NCBI GenBank assembly: GCA_018398805.1
Contig: JAGFBZ010000868.1
Span: 124,001-188,000 of the forward strand
Origin: Hirundichthys speculiger
Taxonomy: Eukaryota > Chordata > Actinopteri > Beloniformes > Exocoetidae
Direction of reading: 5' to 3'
Length of the DNA: 64,000 nucleotides
Shown here: positions 25,401-38,834 of the stretch, in pieces
Position numbering within the stretch: the first letter of the stretch is position 1
Layout of the letters: every line of letters begins with the position of its first letter
Position numbers and translations under genes: made by a program
The notes under the pieces: generated by a model
Told to the model about the DNA's origin: nothing
The model's input: the letters and a program-made list of their open reading frames with translations, nothing else
The model's database searches: none

Positions 25401-28400
25401 AGTCATTTTTATAATGTCTTTTTCCCTTGAGAAAGGAGCAGATAATGTGCAGGAAGACTTCAGAAAGCTTCACCCTTACCAACTTGAGATAGAGCTCCAG
25501 GTCTTTGTCTTTGAGCATGGAGTAGACGCTCTCCATCTTGCAGGTGATGCCGCACTGAGAGTCATCCAGGCTCTTGATGAAGTTGTCCCTGTTCTCCGAC
25601 ATCAGGTTGGTGAAACAGAAGAAGGTGTCTGCTTCAGCGTGTTCTGTACAACACAGCAGGCATTGAATTAGATCACTTTTAAATCATAAAGTCCGCGTTT
25701 TCCGGACAAATCACACTGGAGTATTAGTCGAATCTGTCAAAAAATAAGTTGTGAAGAGGAAAAATCTATACAAGTCTGACTGGTCAATAAGAGCAGGTGA
25801 TAACTGCACCACTGACGAGCCCCAGCTGTTCAAGGACCAAGCCCTCCAGCTGTGGACACGTCCCTCCAGCTGTGGACCCCTCCTTCCGTCTGTGGACCCC
25901 TCCCTCCGTCTGTGGACCCCTCCCTCCGTCTGTGGACACGTCCCTCCAGCTGTGGACCCCTCCCTCCGTCTGTGGACCCCTCCCTCCGTCTGTGGACCCC
26001 TCCCTCCAGCTGTGGACCCCTCCCTCCGTCTGTGGACCCCTCCCTCCGTCCGTGGACTCCTCCCTTCGTCCGTGGACTTGTTCCTCCAGCTGTGGACTCG
26101 TCCCCTCCATCTGTGGACTCGTCCCTCCATCTGTGGACTCGTCCCTCCATCTGTGGACTCGTCCCTCCATCTGTGGACTCGTTCCTCCAGCTGTGGACTC
26201 GTCCTTCATTTGTGGACTCGTTCCTCCATCTGTGGACTCGTCCTTCAGCTGTGGACTCGTCCCTCCAGCTGTGGACTCGTCCCCTCCAGCTGTGGACTCG
26301 TCCCCTCCAGCTATGGACTCGTCCCCTCCAGCTGTGGACTCGTCCTTCCAGCTGTGGACTCGTCCTTCATTTGTGGACTCGTTCCTCCAGCTGTGGACTC
26401 GTCCTTCATTTGTGGACTCGTTCCTCCAGCTGTGGACTCGTTCCTCCAGCTGTGGACTCGTCCTTCATTTGTGGACTCGTTCCTCCAGCTGTGGACTCGT
26501 TCCTCCAGCTGTGGACTCGTCCTTCATTTGTGGACTCATTCCTCCAGCTGTGGACTCGTCCTTCATTTGTGGACTCATTCTTCCAGCTGTGGACTCGTCC
26601 CTCCATCTTTGGACTCGTTCCTCCAGCTGTGGACTCGTCCTTCATTTGTGGACTCATTCCTCCAGCTGTGGACTCGTCCTTCAGCTGTGGACTCGTCCCC
26701 TCCAGCTGTGGACTCGTCCCCTCCAGCTGTGGACTCGTCCCTCCAGCTGTGGACTCGTCCCCTCCAGCTGTGGACTCGTCCTTCCAGCTGTGGACTCGTC
26801 CTTCATTTGTGGACTCGTTCCTCCAGCTGTGGACTCGTCCTTCATTTGTGGACTCGTTCCTCCAGCTGTGGACTCGTTCCTCCAGCTGTGGACTCGTCCT
26901 TCATTTGTGGACTCATTCCTCCAGCTGTGGACTCGTCCTTCATTTGTGGACTCATTCCTCCAGCTGTGGACTCGTTCCTCCTGTGGGACTCGTCCTTCAT
27001 TTGTGGACTCATTCCCAGCTGTGGACTCGTCCTTCATTGTGGACTCGTTCCTCCAGCTGTGGACTCGTCCCTCCACTGTGGACTCGTTCCTCCAGCTGTG
27101 GACTCGTCCTTCATTTGTGGACTCATTCCTCCAGCTGTGGACTCGTCCCTCTGCTTTTCTTCAGTCTCTGACTAGTTTCTCATCTCTCCAAACTTTCTGC
27201 TGCTCTGTTACTGTTTTCAGCTGCAGATTTTATCATCTTCAGTTTAAATTCTGTTGTAGAGCTTTTTCTTTTTGGTCTCATATCTGTGTTCTCTCAGTCT
27301 TTATGGTTTACTCTTGTAATTGTTTCAGTATCAGTGTTCAGTTGTCGTGAGTGTAGACGATGTCCTGTTGGTGTCATGGAGACATGGAGGATATTTTTGA
27401 TATTCGCTTTGAAATATAAGTCACAGGACCAGACAAACTACTATAAAAGTGCCACTTTTAGTCCGGAAAATACAGTAGTAGAATTATCGTGTTTTTGAGA
27501 ACTTAAAAACCGAAATGTATCATTTACGGCTGAGCTGTTTGAATGCATTAGCTGTGACAGATGAAGCGTTACAGACCTTTCCACTGGTTGTTGGGGTCTG
27601 TGGCAAACGTGTAGTAAATTGGCCCGACAATCTCGTTCATGCCCTGCACGTACGCGATGCCAGGGTTGAGTTTGGCGTAGATGAAGAGAATCCGCTCCAC
27701 CACCTCCCAGTGTGCTTCGCTGCCGTTGGGCAGAACCTCATATTCATTGGATGGATACAGGTTCAAGGCCTTTCCAGGAGAGCTGACCTGGGACAAGATT
27801 AGAGCGAACATCAAACACCAACTTATTCCTCTGGAGACAGTATGAACCCAGCACCTCACGTCTTTTCTCATCAGCTTCATTCATAAATTACTACATTTTG
27901 TCATCACAGACAAGAAACAGTTCCAAAAAAAGAAAAAGAACAGCTGTTCATCACTTTCATCGCGTCTGAATGGGTTTTAAAGGCATGAGAAGAAATAACA
28001 TTACAAAGTGGTAAAAGTTTTACTGTGCCAACTTTTTCTAGAATGTGCCTGAAATGCAAAAACGGATGTATATTAACTAGGGCTGGGCAACAATTAAGAT
28101 TTTTAATCACGATTTATCGCATTATTTCCCTGATTAATCACAATTAATTGCATTGTATATGCAAATCAAATAATGAATTCAAAAGTAGTGTAAAGGTCAC
28201 TTTTATTTAAATGTTCTGCTGCCATATGAACTAGTATACTTTTAACATCAGCACTTGTCAGTAACACATATTTATTGTAAATCTCATCTTAAAAAATGTA
28301 AAATAAAATAAAGCTTATCGCCACTGCCAGGACATTAATGTCATCCTGTTTTTATGAAAAAATAAAAAAAGTCTACAAACAAAATCCAACATAATGATTG

Positions 28401-31400
28401 TGTCTCAGCACAATCAGAACATTAAAACAGGTAATTTCTGAGGTAACAGCAGAAACTTTTAACGGGGAGTTCAACTTGTCAGTTGTTACAAATAACCTTG
28501 TTTCTGTTGAATCCTCCGTCTGGGAGAACTTTAAAATGAAAATGTCCATGTTAAAGTTCAGTAACTTTACCAATCTGTGTATCAATCATTCTTTCCATTT
28601 TCAATTGTCAATCAAAAATTAAAAAAATTTAAAGGTGACATTTTATTACCTTTTTTGTTTTTTAATCTAACACAAAAAAATGGGAAAAAAAATGCCTGTT
28701 TTTTTTATATTTCAATTTTAGACTTTAGAAATTAAAAAACGGGCCACAGAACTGAATTTGTTTTATAATCGAGGACTGGACTTTCTGTTGTCATTACACA
28801 TCTGTGCCACTAGATGGAGCCGCACTGCAGTAACCAGCTAGAGAACAGCAGGACGGTGAACTAGAGATGCGCGGATGAACCGCGCACCCGCGGGCGGAGC
28901 GGATAATCCGCATATCGGGCGGATGACTCGTCAAAAAATAATACTTTAATTAAATTCGGGCGGGTTGCGGTTGAAGCACTCAAATAATAATAGTAAGAAA
29001 AAATATTTTATATATCATTAAAAAGGATGGCGGGTCAGTTCGGTTTTGAAAATTGGTGAAAAAACGTTCCTGCAAATGGATAGTGGGCGGATAGAGATTT
29101 TAAGAAGCGGTTGCGGGTTAAAATATACGTCATCCGCGCATCTCTACAGTGAACACATGAAGCAGATCTGATGGAACATGGAGGAATGACGCCAAAGTTT
29201 TGTTGCAGTCCAGAATTTTCTTGTTTACCAGCCAATTCTCTTCTGTTTCTGCAGCAGCCAGTAACAGACTTTTCAAAACAAAAGCATGTGAGCAACATGC
29301 GTTAACGCGCGATTAAATAAATGTCGGCGTTAATAAATTAATGCGTTAACACGATAATAATCCGTTGACTTGCCCAGCCCTAATATTAACAGATGAAATG
29401 AAACTGAAAAGAAAAACAAACAATAAACATCATGGTGTCTGCAAAGAAAAGTCCATGTGAATTGAAGAATTACTGCTTTTTTATTTCCATTTTCCACATT
29501 GTTCCAAGTTTTTCTGATTTGGGATTGTAAAACAATTAAATCACAGTGTGTAAGAAAAATACTTTAATGCCTCCAACGTGTGTTTCCAGGTTAAATGTTC
29601 ACCATCTTCTCCATCTTTGTCTTCACACACTTTCATATTTGTTCAATAAGGTGAAGCAGGAAGTGCAGCTGAAATAAGACCTTGGTCTTAAACGTATTGG
29701 ACTTTTGAACTGATGATTCAAGTTATTATGATTCACATGATCAACACTTTTCGCTTTATTTTAAGAGGTTTCACTAAAACATGGCATTTTCCGTTTAGGA
29801 ATTACAGCCATTATAAAGTACAAAGTGACTCTGAACTGTAATTTTGCATCGTTAGGGTCATTAGAGCCCCAAGTGGAAATCAAATGACTGGAGGTGACAT
29901 GCACTTCAGTTCCACTGATGTGTGTCTGTGATCTCTGGAGTCACAAAAGACGCACACAAAGATTTTAAGCACCATCACAAGAACTGAGAGTCACAAGACC
30001 GCAAACTGGCAACATGTTGTGGACAATTACAGACAAGCAGAGGCAGAACAAAGGTGGATAAAGATGAAATCATCGTTTTTTAAAGCGGAGCGTCATGAAC
30101 CGACAGATGCAGCTTTGACAAACTGAATTAACGTCAATGCAAACGTCTGTTTCCACACGACTTAAAGACACAATATCATCTGAGCACCCTGTGGGTGAAA
30201 AACGCTACAAATCAGAGACTAAAGGAGACAGAAGTTTGGTCAGTCCCAGTAAGGACCTGCACCTTCTGTTCCCAGTAAGTGAATCCAGGTGAATCAAGTC
30301 AACACAGCGTAGACTCTCAGGGTGCTTTTGTTCCACCTGGACATCAGTCCAAAACTCAAGTGTACCGGAGGTACACCGTCCAGAGATCCTCCTCTCTGCT
30401 GTGTGCACCATGTCTGCTCTGCACCTCACTTAGTTGAATCAGTTTAACCTTTAAAAGCAACAGTGCAGTCAACATCTCACTGGTAACCCACATCTGCGCT
30501 TTGATAAGAATTTAACTTTGTCTCCATGAACTTTCTTTTTTGCAACCGTTGCAGGGGTTTCAGGGCAGTGACATCACACAGAGAAGGATCAGCTCAGCAT
30601 CCCCACTACCACACACATCCATGCTAACTTACGTTGGTGACTCCACTGCGGTTGCGGTTCACCGTCTGCGCCTTCAGGGTGGTTTGTTCCACTCGTCGAC
30701 GCAGCGTCTCATAGTCGTTCTGAGGGTCCAAAATGAGCTGGCAGGGATATTCTGTCGGACGCTGGAAGAACGCCATATCTGGGTACAACCGTCTGCAAAT
30801 GTCAAGCAGTCAGTCACGTACCAGCTAGGATTTACGTAAGGTTGTGTCACATGCTGGATTTGTGTTATTTTCGTCATTTGTTTTACATAATAAATAACAT
30901 GCATCCATCCAAATCCTATGAAAAACAGAGCCACAGATCCAGGTGAGCTGTTTGAAAGTCCTACCTGACATCTTTGTCAATCTGCAGTAAGATTTCATTG
31001 TCTTTGAAATACGTATTCCACCTGCTGTCTGGGTTAGGATTTAGAGGCTGGAAAAACAAGAAAACACATGCAGACAGAAGAACATCATCACAAACGATGC
31101 ATCATTCAGACTCGGTCTCATACTAGAACGGTTTAAAAGTGCATGTCAAGAACTCAGTGGGGATAAATAAGTGGGTCTTTGATGAAAGTAGCGGTTATCG
31201 GAGCTGAAAGTTAGGAGTTGAAAGTTATCAGGTTATCGGTAATGGTTTTAAAAAACAGTTATCGTGCATCCCTATCTCTAATACTGAGAATGTTTAATGG
31301 GTGCGTTCAAGAAAGGTATGAGAAACTGTTACCAGCTTATATTTAATTTGTCAAATATTGTGATTTAGATTAAGATCTAAACCCATTTCATGGCAAATGA

Positions 31401-34400
31401 ATGCAGAAAGCCAGTAAACTCCAGGGAGCTCAGGTAAATGGTTTTCTTCATCTACAGAGGCATTGCCTGGTGGTTTCTCAGTTCATAGCCTGCTGTGAAG
31501 CAGAGCAGGAGAGACTTGACTTACATGGTCCTCCATGGTTACGTCTTCTCTGGACAGGCCCAGGTTGGCTTTGGCGATGCCAGGCTGGATGATCATCTCT
31601 TTCAGGAACTGGGAGTACACCTCCCTACGGAGGCACGGAGACAAAGAGGTGAGACGGGGAGTCCACCGCTCACCAACAAGTCCTCGCCAGCTTCGGCGTT
31701 CACCTCCACTCCCTCCGACATCCCTGCCGACCGATCGGCAGTCAGCTGGAACATCTGCTCAGTAAGATCAGACGCTACCACATCTGGAACATCAACTCAC
31801 CTCTGCTTTTTGAGGAATGACTCCCATAATGACTGATCAAGAGGCAGATAGTTGAGAAGGATCTGGAAGATGACGAATGACAGGAGTCAGCAGCAGTCAT
31901 TTCCTCTTCACAACAATTCAGTTTAATAATTCATTCACTCCTGAAGGCCAGGGTGATGACCTTCATCTCACTGCTTTCAATTCACACTCAGATACATTTA
32001 TGTACATGTTCTATGCAAGTCCATCACTGGGAGTCTTTACTTTGAAGATATTTCCTCTTTTGTGTAGAAGAACTTTGTGAACAACAGTTCACGCTTTCTT
32101 TTGGAGGAACTGCAGCACAGAATTCATTTTAATGAGCAGCGGCAAACATCTCAGAGACGTTTGTTCACCAGCATGATTAACACTTTTAAACTCTATTGAG
32201 AGATGAACGGCTGCTCCACCTTTTTTTTGTGTGTGTGTATGTTGTAAAGCAGTTTCTGATTTTCTTCTTTCCAGAAACTTTCTGTGGGAAGCTCAACTGG
32301 AGAATTCAGGAAATGTTCACATTTGGAAACTTCCTGTGCGAGTTAACTGGAAGGTAGGGCTGTAGCGATACACTAATCTCGCAATACGATATGATATGAT
32401 ATCCGGCTCATGATAAGATATATATCAGATGATACAGCTGTCTGCACACTGCAACATCTGTACACACAGCTGGTGTTCTGTGGGGTTTCAAGAACAGATG
32501 TCATCTCTGCACGTGATGGAGGAATGCACAGGTTAGAAATTCACCTGAACAAGATTTCCCTGTTGAAAGTTAACCTGCAGTTCCCGTTAATTCACACGGA
32601 ACGTTTAACAACTGGCTGAATTTCCACTCTACCTGAGGTGAGACCTCTGTGTTCACAGATTTTATCAGCTTCACACTCTGCCTGAGTAGATTTTGTCATG
32701 CTTCATATTAATTTAGCTCTGAAGTTTCAACAACACCACGTTAACAAACAGACTTTCAAACTGTGCAAGAAAACTGTTTTCATCATCCACATTAAGCAGA
32801 CGGCTGTCGCTGGAGGACATAAATTATTCTCTGAGGCCATAAAGCTACAAATTCAACTACAGCAAGACAGCACATCCTGGAAATAGATCTGCTGTGAAAG
32901 ACTAAAGCGTCAGCACACCACCTTTATGTGATTAAAGCGCTGAAACACTTCTGTATTGTGCACTTCCCCTGAAGTAAAAGTTCAAGGCTGATTCAGTTAA
33001 TGTGAAACCAGATCCCATGATGCTCGTCTCATCAACAGGTGGCATTCATCAGGCACAAACACGCAGTTTGGGCAAAGCAGGTTTTGTAAATTTAACTTGT
33101 AAGACACGCATGAAGCTGGAGGAGGGACTAACGACCGTGTTCCCATACAGGCCTGGTTCTGGACCCACAAACGTGGACGGAGACTCCACAGACGCAGGAT
33201 AACTTACTTTCCAGCAAAGCGATCTTATGCCTCCTTCAAAGGGGATTCCTGTGACAGAGGAAGAACAGGCCGATTAGATAAAACAGGTCAGAAGTGTGAT
33301 AACAACACCAGCAGCAGCGTATAAAACAGGAGAGGGTGATTATTACCGTTGAAGCACAGCTCCCTCAGGGTCTTCAGGTTAATGTTCTCCTCACTCAACG
33401 CTACCTTGAACTCCTGTATTCTGAAATAAGAGCCAACGATCAATGACAAAGTAACCGCCTTCATTCTGAACCAAAATAAACACCAGTAAATGCCAAACTG
33501 TGAACAAAAATGTAAGTATTTTTCTAGACGATGATGATCCATGTTTTCTATCACCCGGTATTAAATGTGAAATGTTGAGGTATGTAGACCAGGTGAGAGG
33601 ATCAGTTTCACGACTGTGAGTGGACTAAAGGGCCGTGTATACTCTCGCAGCAATGTGTCGCAGTTAGCTTGTTGCAGAGATGCTGCAGTTACTTTTGATT
33701 TATGACCAATTTTGAAGCGCGTCTCCGCTATGTTATTCAACGCCACAACGCAAGAGCGACAATCACGAACTAGCTAAACTTACTAAACTTATCTCTTGCG
33801 TTTTTCCACTTCCTCACCGTCTCGGCCGTATCCAGACCCACATTCATCGCTATCTCCCTCCATGAATTACTAGAATATGTGCTGTCTTTGTAGTGTGGAG
33901 AACCAGAATCATACAGATGTGGGTACTTCCTCATTTCTTCGATGACGCAGATGTACAATTGACCAATCAGAGGCCTCCTTTCTCTTCTCTCTGCGATGCT
34001 GTCTGCAGTCACCTACCTTTCAGTTCAGTTAATTCAAAGTAATTGGAACACTCACAAGATGTCACCAAAATCACTTTGTCCCATTAAAATCTTTCAGAAA
34101 ATGATGTAAATGTATCGTTAGAAAAATATCGATATAATATCGTATCGTGAGCCAAATGTATCGTATCGCGAGATTAGTGTATCGCTACAACCCTAGCAGT
34201 GATTCCCAAAGTGTGGGCCGCAGCTCCCTGGTGGGCCGTCATGGTACTGCAGGTGGGCCGTGAGAGGTCATTAAAATTAAACAAATGTGTTTTTCCTCAA
34301 TCTTTTTTAAATATATTTTCAATTACTGTAAAATATTCATGACATGATAAAAAAAACATTAAGACGTAATAAAACAACTCAATTAAGTGTTATTCTACTG

Positions 34401-37400
34401 TCATCTTAACTTAACATGACAAGTGTCGCCTCATTTGTTGACCTCCTACATTATTTTCGACGTAGCTTCTAGTCCTGTATGTTGATCACAGTTGTGATTA
34501 GAGGTTTCAGTGGGTCGCGGAGATTTTTCACCTTTCAGATTGGGCCTCAGATTCTGAAGTTTGGGAATGGCTGCTCTATTGTGTTATTTGCTAATATTAT
34601 TTAGAGAATATACGGCGCTCTTTTCAATGTTATCCCTGTGTCATTTCAGGGAATACAGAGACAACACGGCTCTGATACATTTCAGTCTGAAGACGTAACT
34701 GCACTGAAGGGGTGTCCCATTTCTAAGTCACAAGATAACCCTTACACTTACAGTCATGGAAAAAATTATTAGACCACCATTTTTTCTTCACTTTCTTGTT
34801 CATTTTAATACCTGGTACCACTAAACGTCATCATGTGACTAAAACAGACAGAAAAGAAAACACTGAATGCATAAAAGCAGTGTTTTTGGCAGTACAACGC
34901 CATAGCTATTGATGTAAAAACTTAAGTGATTTAGGTTATAATCAAGAAAACCATGGAAAATGGTAAGATATCAGCTCTTAAATAAAACTCTTATGAGCAA
35001 TCTTTGTGGTAATCGTTATGTTTGTCCAAACAAATGTACCTTTAGTTGTACCAGGCATTAAAATGAACAAGAAACTGAAGAAAACAAGGGTGGTCTAATA
35101 ATTTTTTCCATGACTGTACTTTCGAGGGTTAAGATTGAGGTACAAAAATTGAGAGTTAAGGGCGAGGGTTGAGATTGAGGGTTAAGGGAGTAAATGGAAT
35201 TCACCCCTTATCATGCTGTTTTGATGACACAAACACTCTGAGTCTGACCAAAAATGTGTCTTCAAATGTATCTAACTGTCATGTTCATGCAGACAGGCCA
35301 ACTGAAGCAAACATGATGTACCAGCTCCTTTCCCACTGCCTCTTCCTTCTTCCTCAACACAACAGCAGAAAATACAGATACGAGAAAAACACATTAACCT
35401 CTTGGAATACGCTGGTTTTCTACAATCATTTGCCATAAAATGTGATCAATGTGTCCCAATAACAGCCAAACACAAAGCACTGAAGCTAACATGACTGTAA
35501 ACCCTCATGTCTTTATTGATCATGCTCATTAAACATTCACAGCACTGGGAGAACAAGCAGACTCCACATTCAGGAGGAACTCCTGACCGTTGCTCTTTCC
35601 AGCACTGCTGGAGCTCAGGAGCGTTTGGAGGATCTCTGGGGTCAACCGTTCTTCTGTGCTCATCCTGCAGCATCTCTAGTGCCTGTGTTTCCTGCCTTAG
35701 ATTTACTTCCACGCTTAGTGTCGTCGTCCTGCTGCATCACCCAACTTCTACAAAGCTCCAGCTGCCTGACAGCCACCCTGAAATTACCCTATAAGATCAT
35801 TTTAGTAGCGCTGGGCAAGTTAACGCGTTATTATCGCGTTAACGCATTCATCAATTAACGCCGACATTTATTTTAACTAATGTTGCTCACGTACTTTTAT
35901 TTTGAAAAGTCTGTTACTGGCTGCTGCGGAGCCAGAAGAGAATTGGCAGGTAAATATGTGCCAAAGCTAAAACGCACATGGAGAACAGTAAAAATCCGTG
36001 AACTTTACAGTTCAGGTAGCAACTCAGGTAGCAATATTAACAATTCTGTCTGAGAAAAAATTCTGGACAACAAAACTTTTAAAGCCCTTTGTTTCAAGAC
36101 GATCGCGTCATTCCTCCATGTTCCATCAGATCTGCTCCATGTGTTCACTGTCCTGCTGTTCTCTAGCCGGTTACTGCAGTGCGGCTCCATCTAGTGGCAC
36201 AGATGTGTAATGACAACAGAAAGTCTCATCCTCGATTATAATATGAGCCCCATTTTTAAGATTGTAACTTCTAGATTAAAATATCGTTCCCTATATTCGG
36301 GCCAATATGGTAGTTTGATCAAGGACTGATTCAACAGCCGATGGGTGTCCTGCAATGCTGGAAATGAGCATCAGAAGATTCTGAGCTCGTCATGATCTGA
36401 GGAGAAAAAGACACAGAGCTGGAGAGGCTTTGGTTCATCTATATATGAGCTGAGTTTTCATTCAGATTTACACAATATTACAAATATTATAGTATGTGAT
36501 TCCAGCGCCGCCATGATATCCTGAACTGCTGCACAAAGACATTTCAGGGTCATGTAAACCAGACAATTAAATATTAAAAACAAATTCAGTCCCGTGGCCT
36601 GTTTTTTTCATTTCGTATTTTTGATCCAAGTCTAAAATTGAAATATAAAAAAAAAATGATATTTTTTTTTTCCATTTTTTTGTGTTAGACTAAAAAAATT
36701 AAAAAACAAAATAAAAGGCACTTTTTAATTTTTGATTGACAATTGAAAAATGGAAAGAATGAATGATACATGGATTGGTAAAGTTACTGAACTTGTAACG
36801 TGGACATTTTCATTTTAAAGTTCTCCCAGACGGAGGATTCAACAGAAACAAGGTTATTTGAAACAACTGACAAGTTGAACTCCCCGTTAAAAGTTTCTGC
36901 TGTTACCTCAGAAATTACCTGTTTTAATGTTCTGATTGTGGCTTCTAGATTGTTAGGATCTTGTTGGTAGACTTTTTTATTTTTCATAAAAAAACAGGAT
37001 GACATTAATGCCCTGGCATTAATTAATTAATTTTAATCATTAATTTTATTTGACATTTTTAAGATGAGATTTACACTAAATATGTGTTACTGACAAGTGC
37101 TGATGTTAAAAGGCTTTGAACAACAAATGTTATGACATTTAAATAAAAGTGCATTTTACACTACTTTGAAATTCATTATTTGATTTTCCGTATACAATGC
37201 GATTAATCCTCATTAATCAGGGAAATCCTGCGATTAATCACGATTAAAACATTTTATTCGTTGCCCAGCCCTAAATTTTAGTAAACTTGGGAGGGAAGTT
37301 TCCCCTTCGTGACAGTAAGTGGCCCCGGCTGGCTCTGCTGTCTCAGCTCGTCCCAAATCATGATGCTCCCTCCACCACTTCTAACCACATGAGGGCAGCA

Positions 37401-38788
37401 GATCTCAAGAAACTTCATGAGTCAACCCCCTGGTGGAAGACACAAAGACGTTCACCTGTAGTGGGACAAAGTCCTTTAGCAGTGTTGTCTGCTGCTCTTT
37501 GACCAACACAGCAAACGTATATGTGCTCAGAGGTGGTGTCACACAAACGGCTCACCAGGCTCCTTGCTTCCCCTGAACCGTGTTCAAATCATCAGCTCCT
37601 CTTTTAAAGCCTGGTTACGCCTCTTATTCGACGTGTGTTCCCTTCAGAAAGCATGGAGGCCAGTCAGGTGACCGAGTTGCTGTCAGATCGTGTATTATTT
37701 AACGCTCAGCTGCCAGTCAAATACTCTGAATGTCACAATGATTTCAAGACTCCTGGTTAGTGCACAGAGTCATGCAGTCTGAATAGCTCGGCGCTCAGGC
37801 TGACGTGGTCATGTGGTCTGAAAGCAGTCTTCACATCTCATGGCAAGGCAAGAAGAAGCATGGGATTAAAGTCAGAGATGAATACAGAACGTGCCTAATC
37901 GTGTAAGATTATAACATCTCATACTGGGTGATTAACATTTGTTTAATCTTGTGAAGAATTTCTGACACTCAGATTTTTTTTTTATTTTTTAAAATCAGGT
38001 AGTCTTTGGTTGCAAGACCAGTGTGACAGCCGCCATCAGACCGCTAACATCGGACAGCCGATTTTGACTCGAGACATTCGCTCACGACGCTGATCTTTCT
38101 AAGACAGGCCAAACTCGTGCAGACCTAGAGATCCGACCACAGCTAGGAAACAGAGGCTGGGCTCCCCCCACCACAGCCAGCAGCTGTCTGCTGGACTGGA
38201 TGACATCAACTACCACAACACGGTGCAACAGTCAAGAAAATAACTCCCTGGAAAACTGGCCGCTACGGGAGATCACCTCTATAATTTTACTGCAACAATA
38301 TAGTTTCCCTTTGAGGATGATAAAGTTGTGTTAAATTGAACACACACAGATTGAGTTTGGGAAATCACATGTTTTGCCAGAAATGGACTAAACTTAAAAG
38401 ACACAGTAAATATTCAGGTTTACCAGTTAATCACCCCAAACTACAGCCTCCAAACCAAAAACAGATGATAAGCAACACACCTTTAAAAGACAAAAACAGA
38501 GCCTGATCATTTAAGAACGCCACTAGTCCCAGAGAAAAACACTTAGTTTTCCTCTGTAGTTTACCTGACTTCATAAAGACATCAGCAGTGTTTTATCCAG
38601 TATCCAGACATTAGCCTGCAGCATGTTTACGGTCATTTTCGATGCATAAAAAGCTATAAAGCTACGAATGTGGTTGGTGATTCTTATTTATTTATTTTTA
38701 GTTTTATTTATTTTTTTATATGTGTATGTAGGTATGCGTGTGTATGTATGTATGTATGTATGTATGTATGTATGTATGTATGTATGTA

Positions 38789-38834
<46 letters not shown>

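Noticed and set aside
25751..27350. Open frames of 439-517 codons on the plus strand
   Set aside because: Read-through of the 20-bp CTGTGGACTCGTCC array within a tbc1d13 intron, in several overlapping frames at once.
35446..35712. Minus-strand frame ALEMLQDEHRRTVDPRDPP
   Set aside because: Resembles a widespread fish repeat fragment, but without ends or domain I could not classify it.
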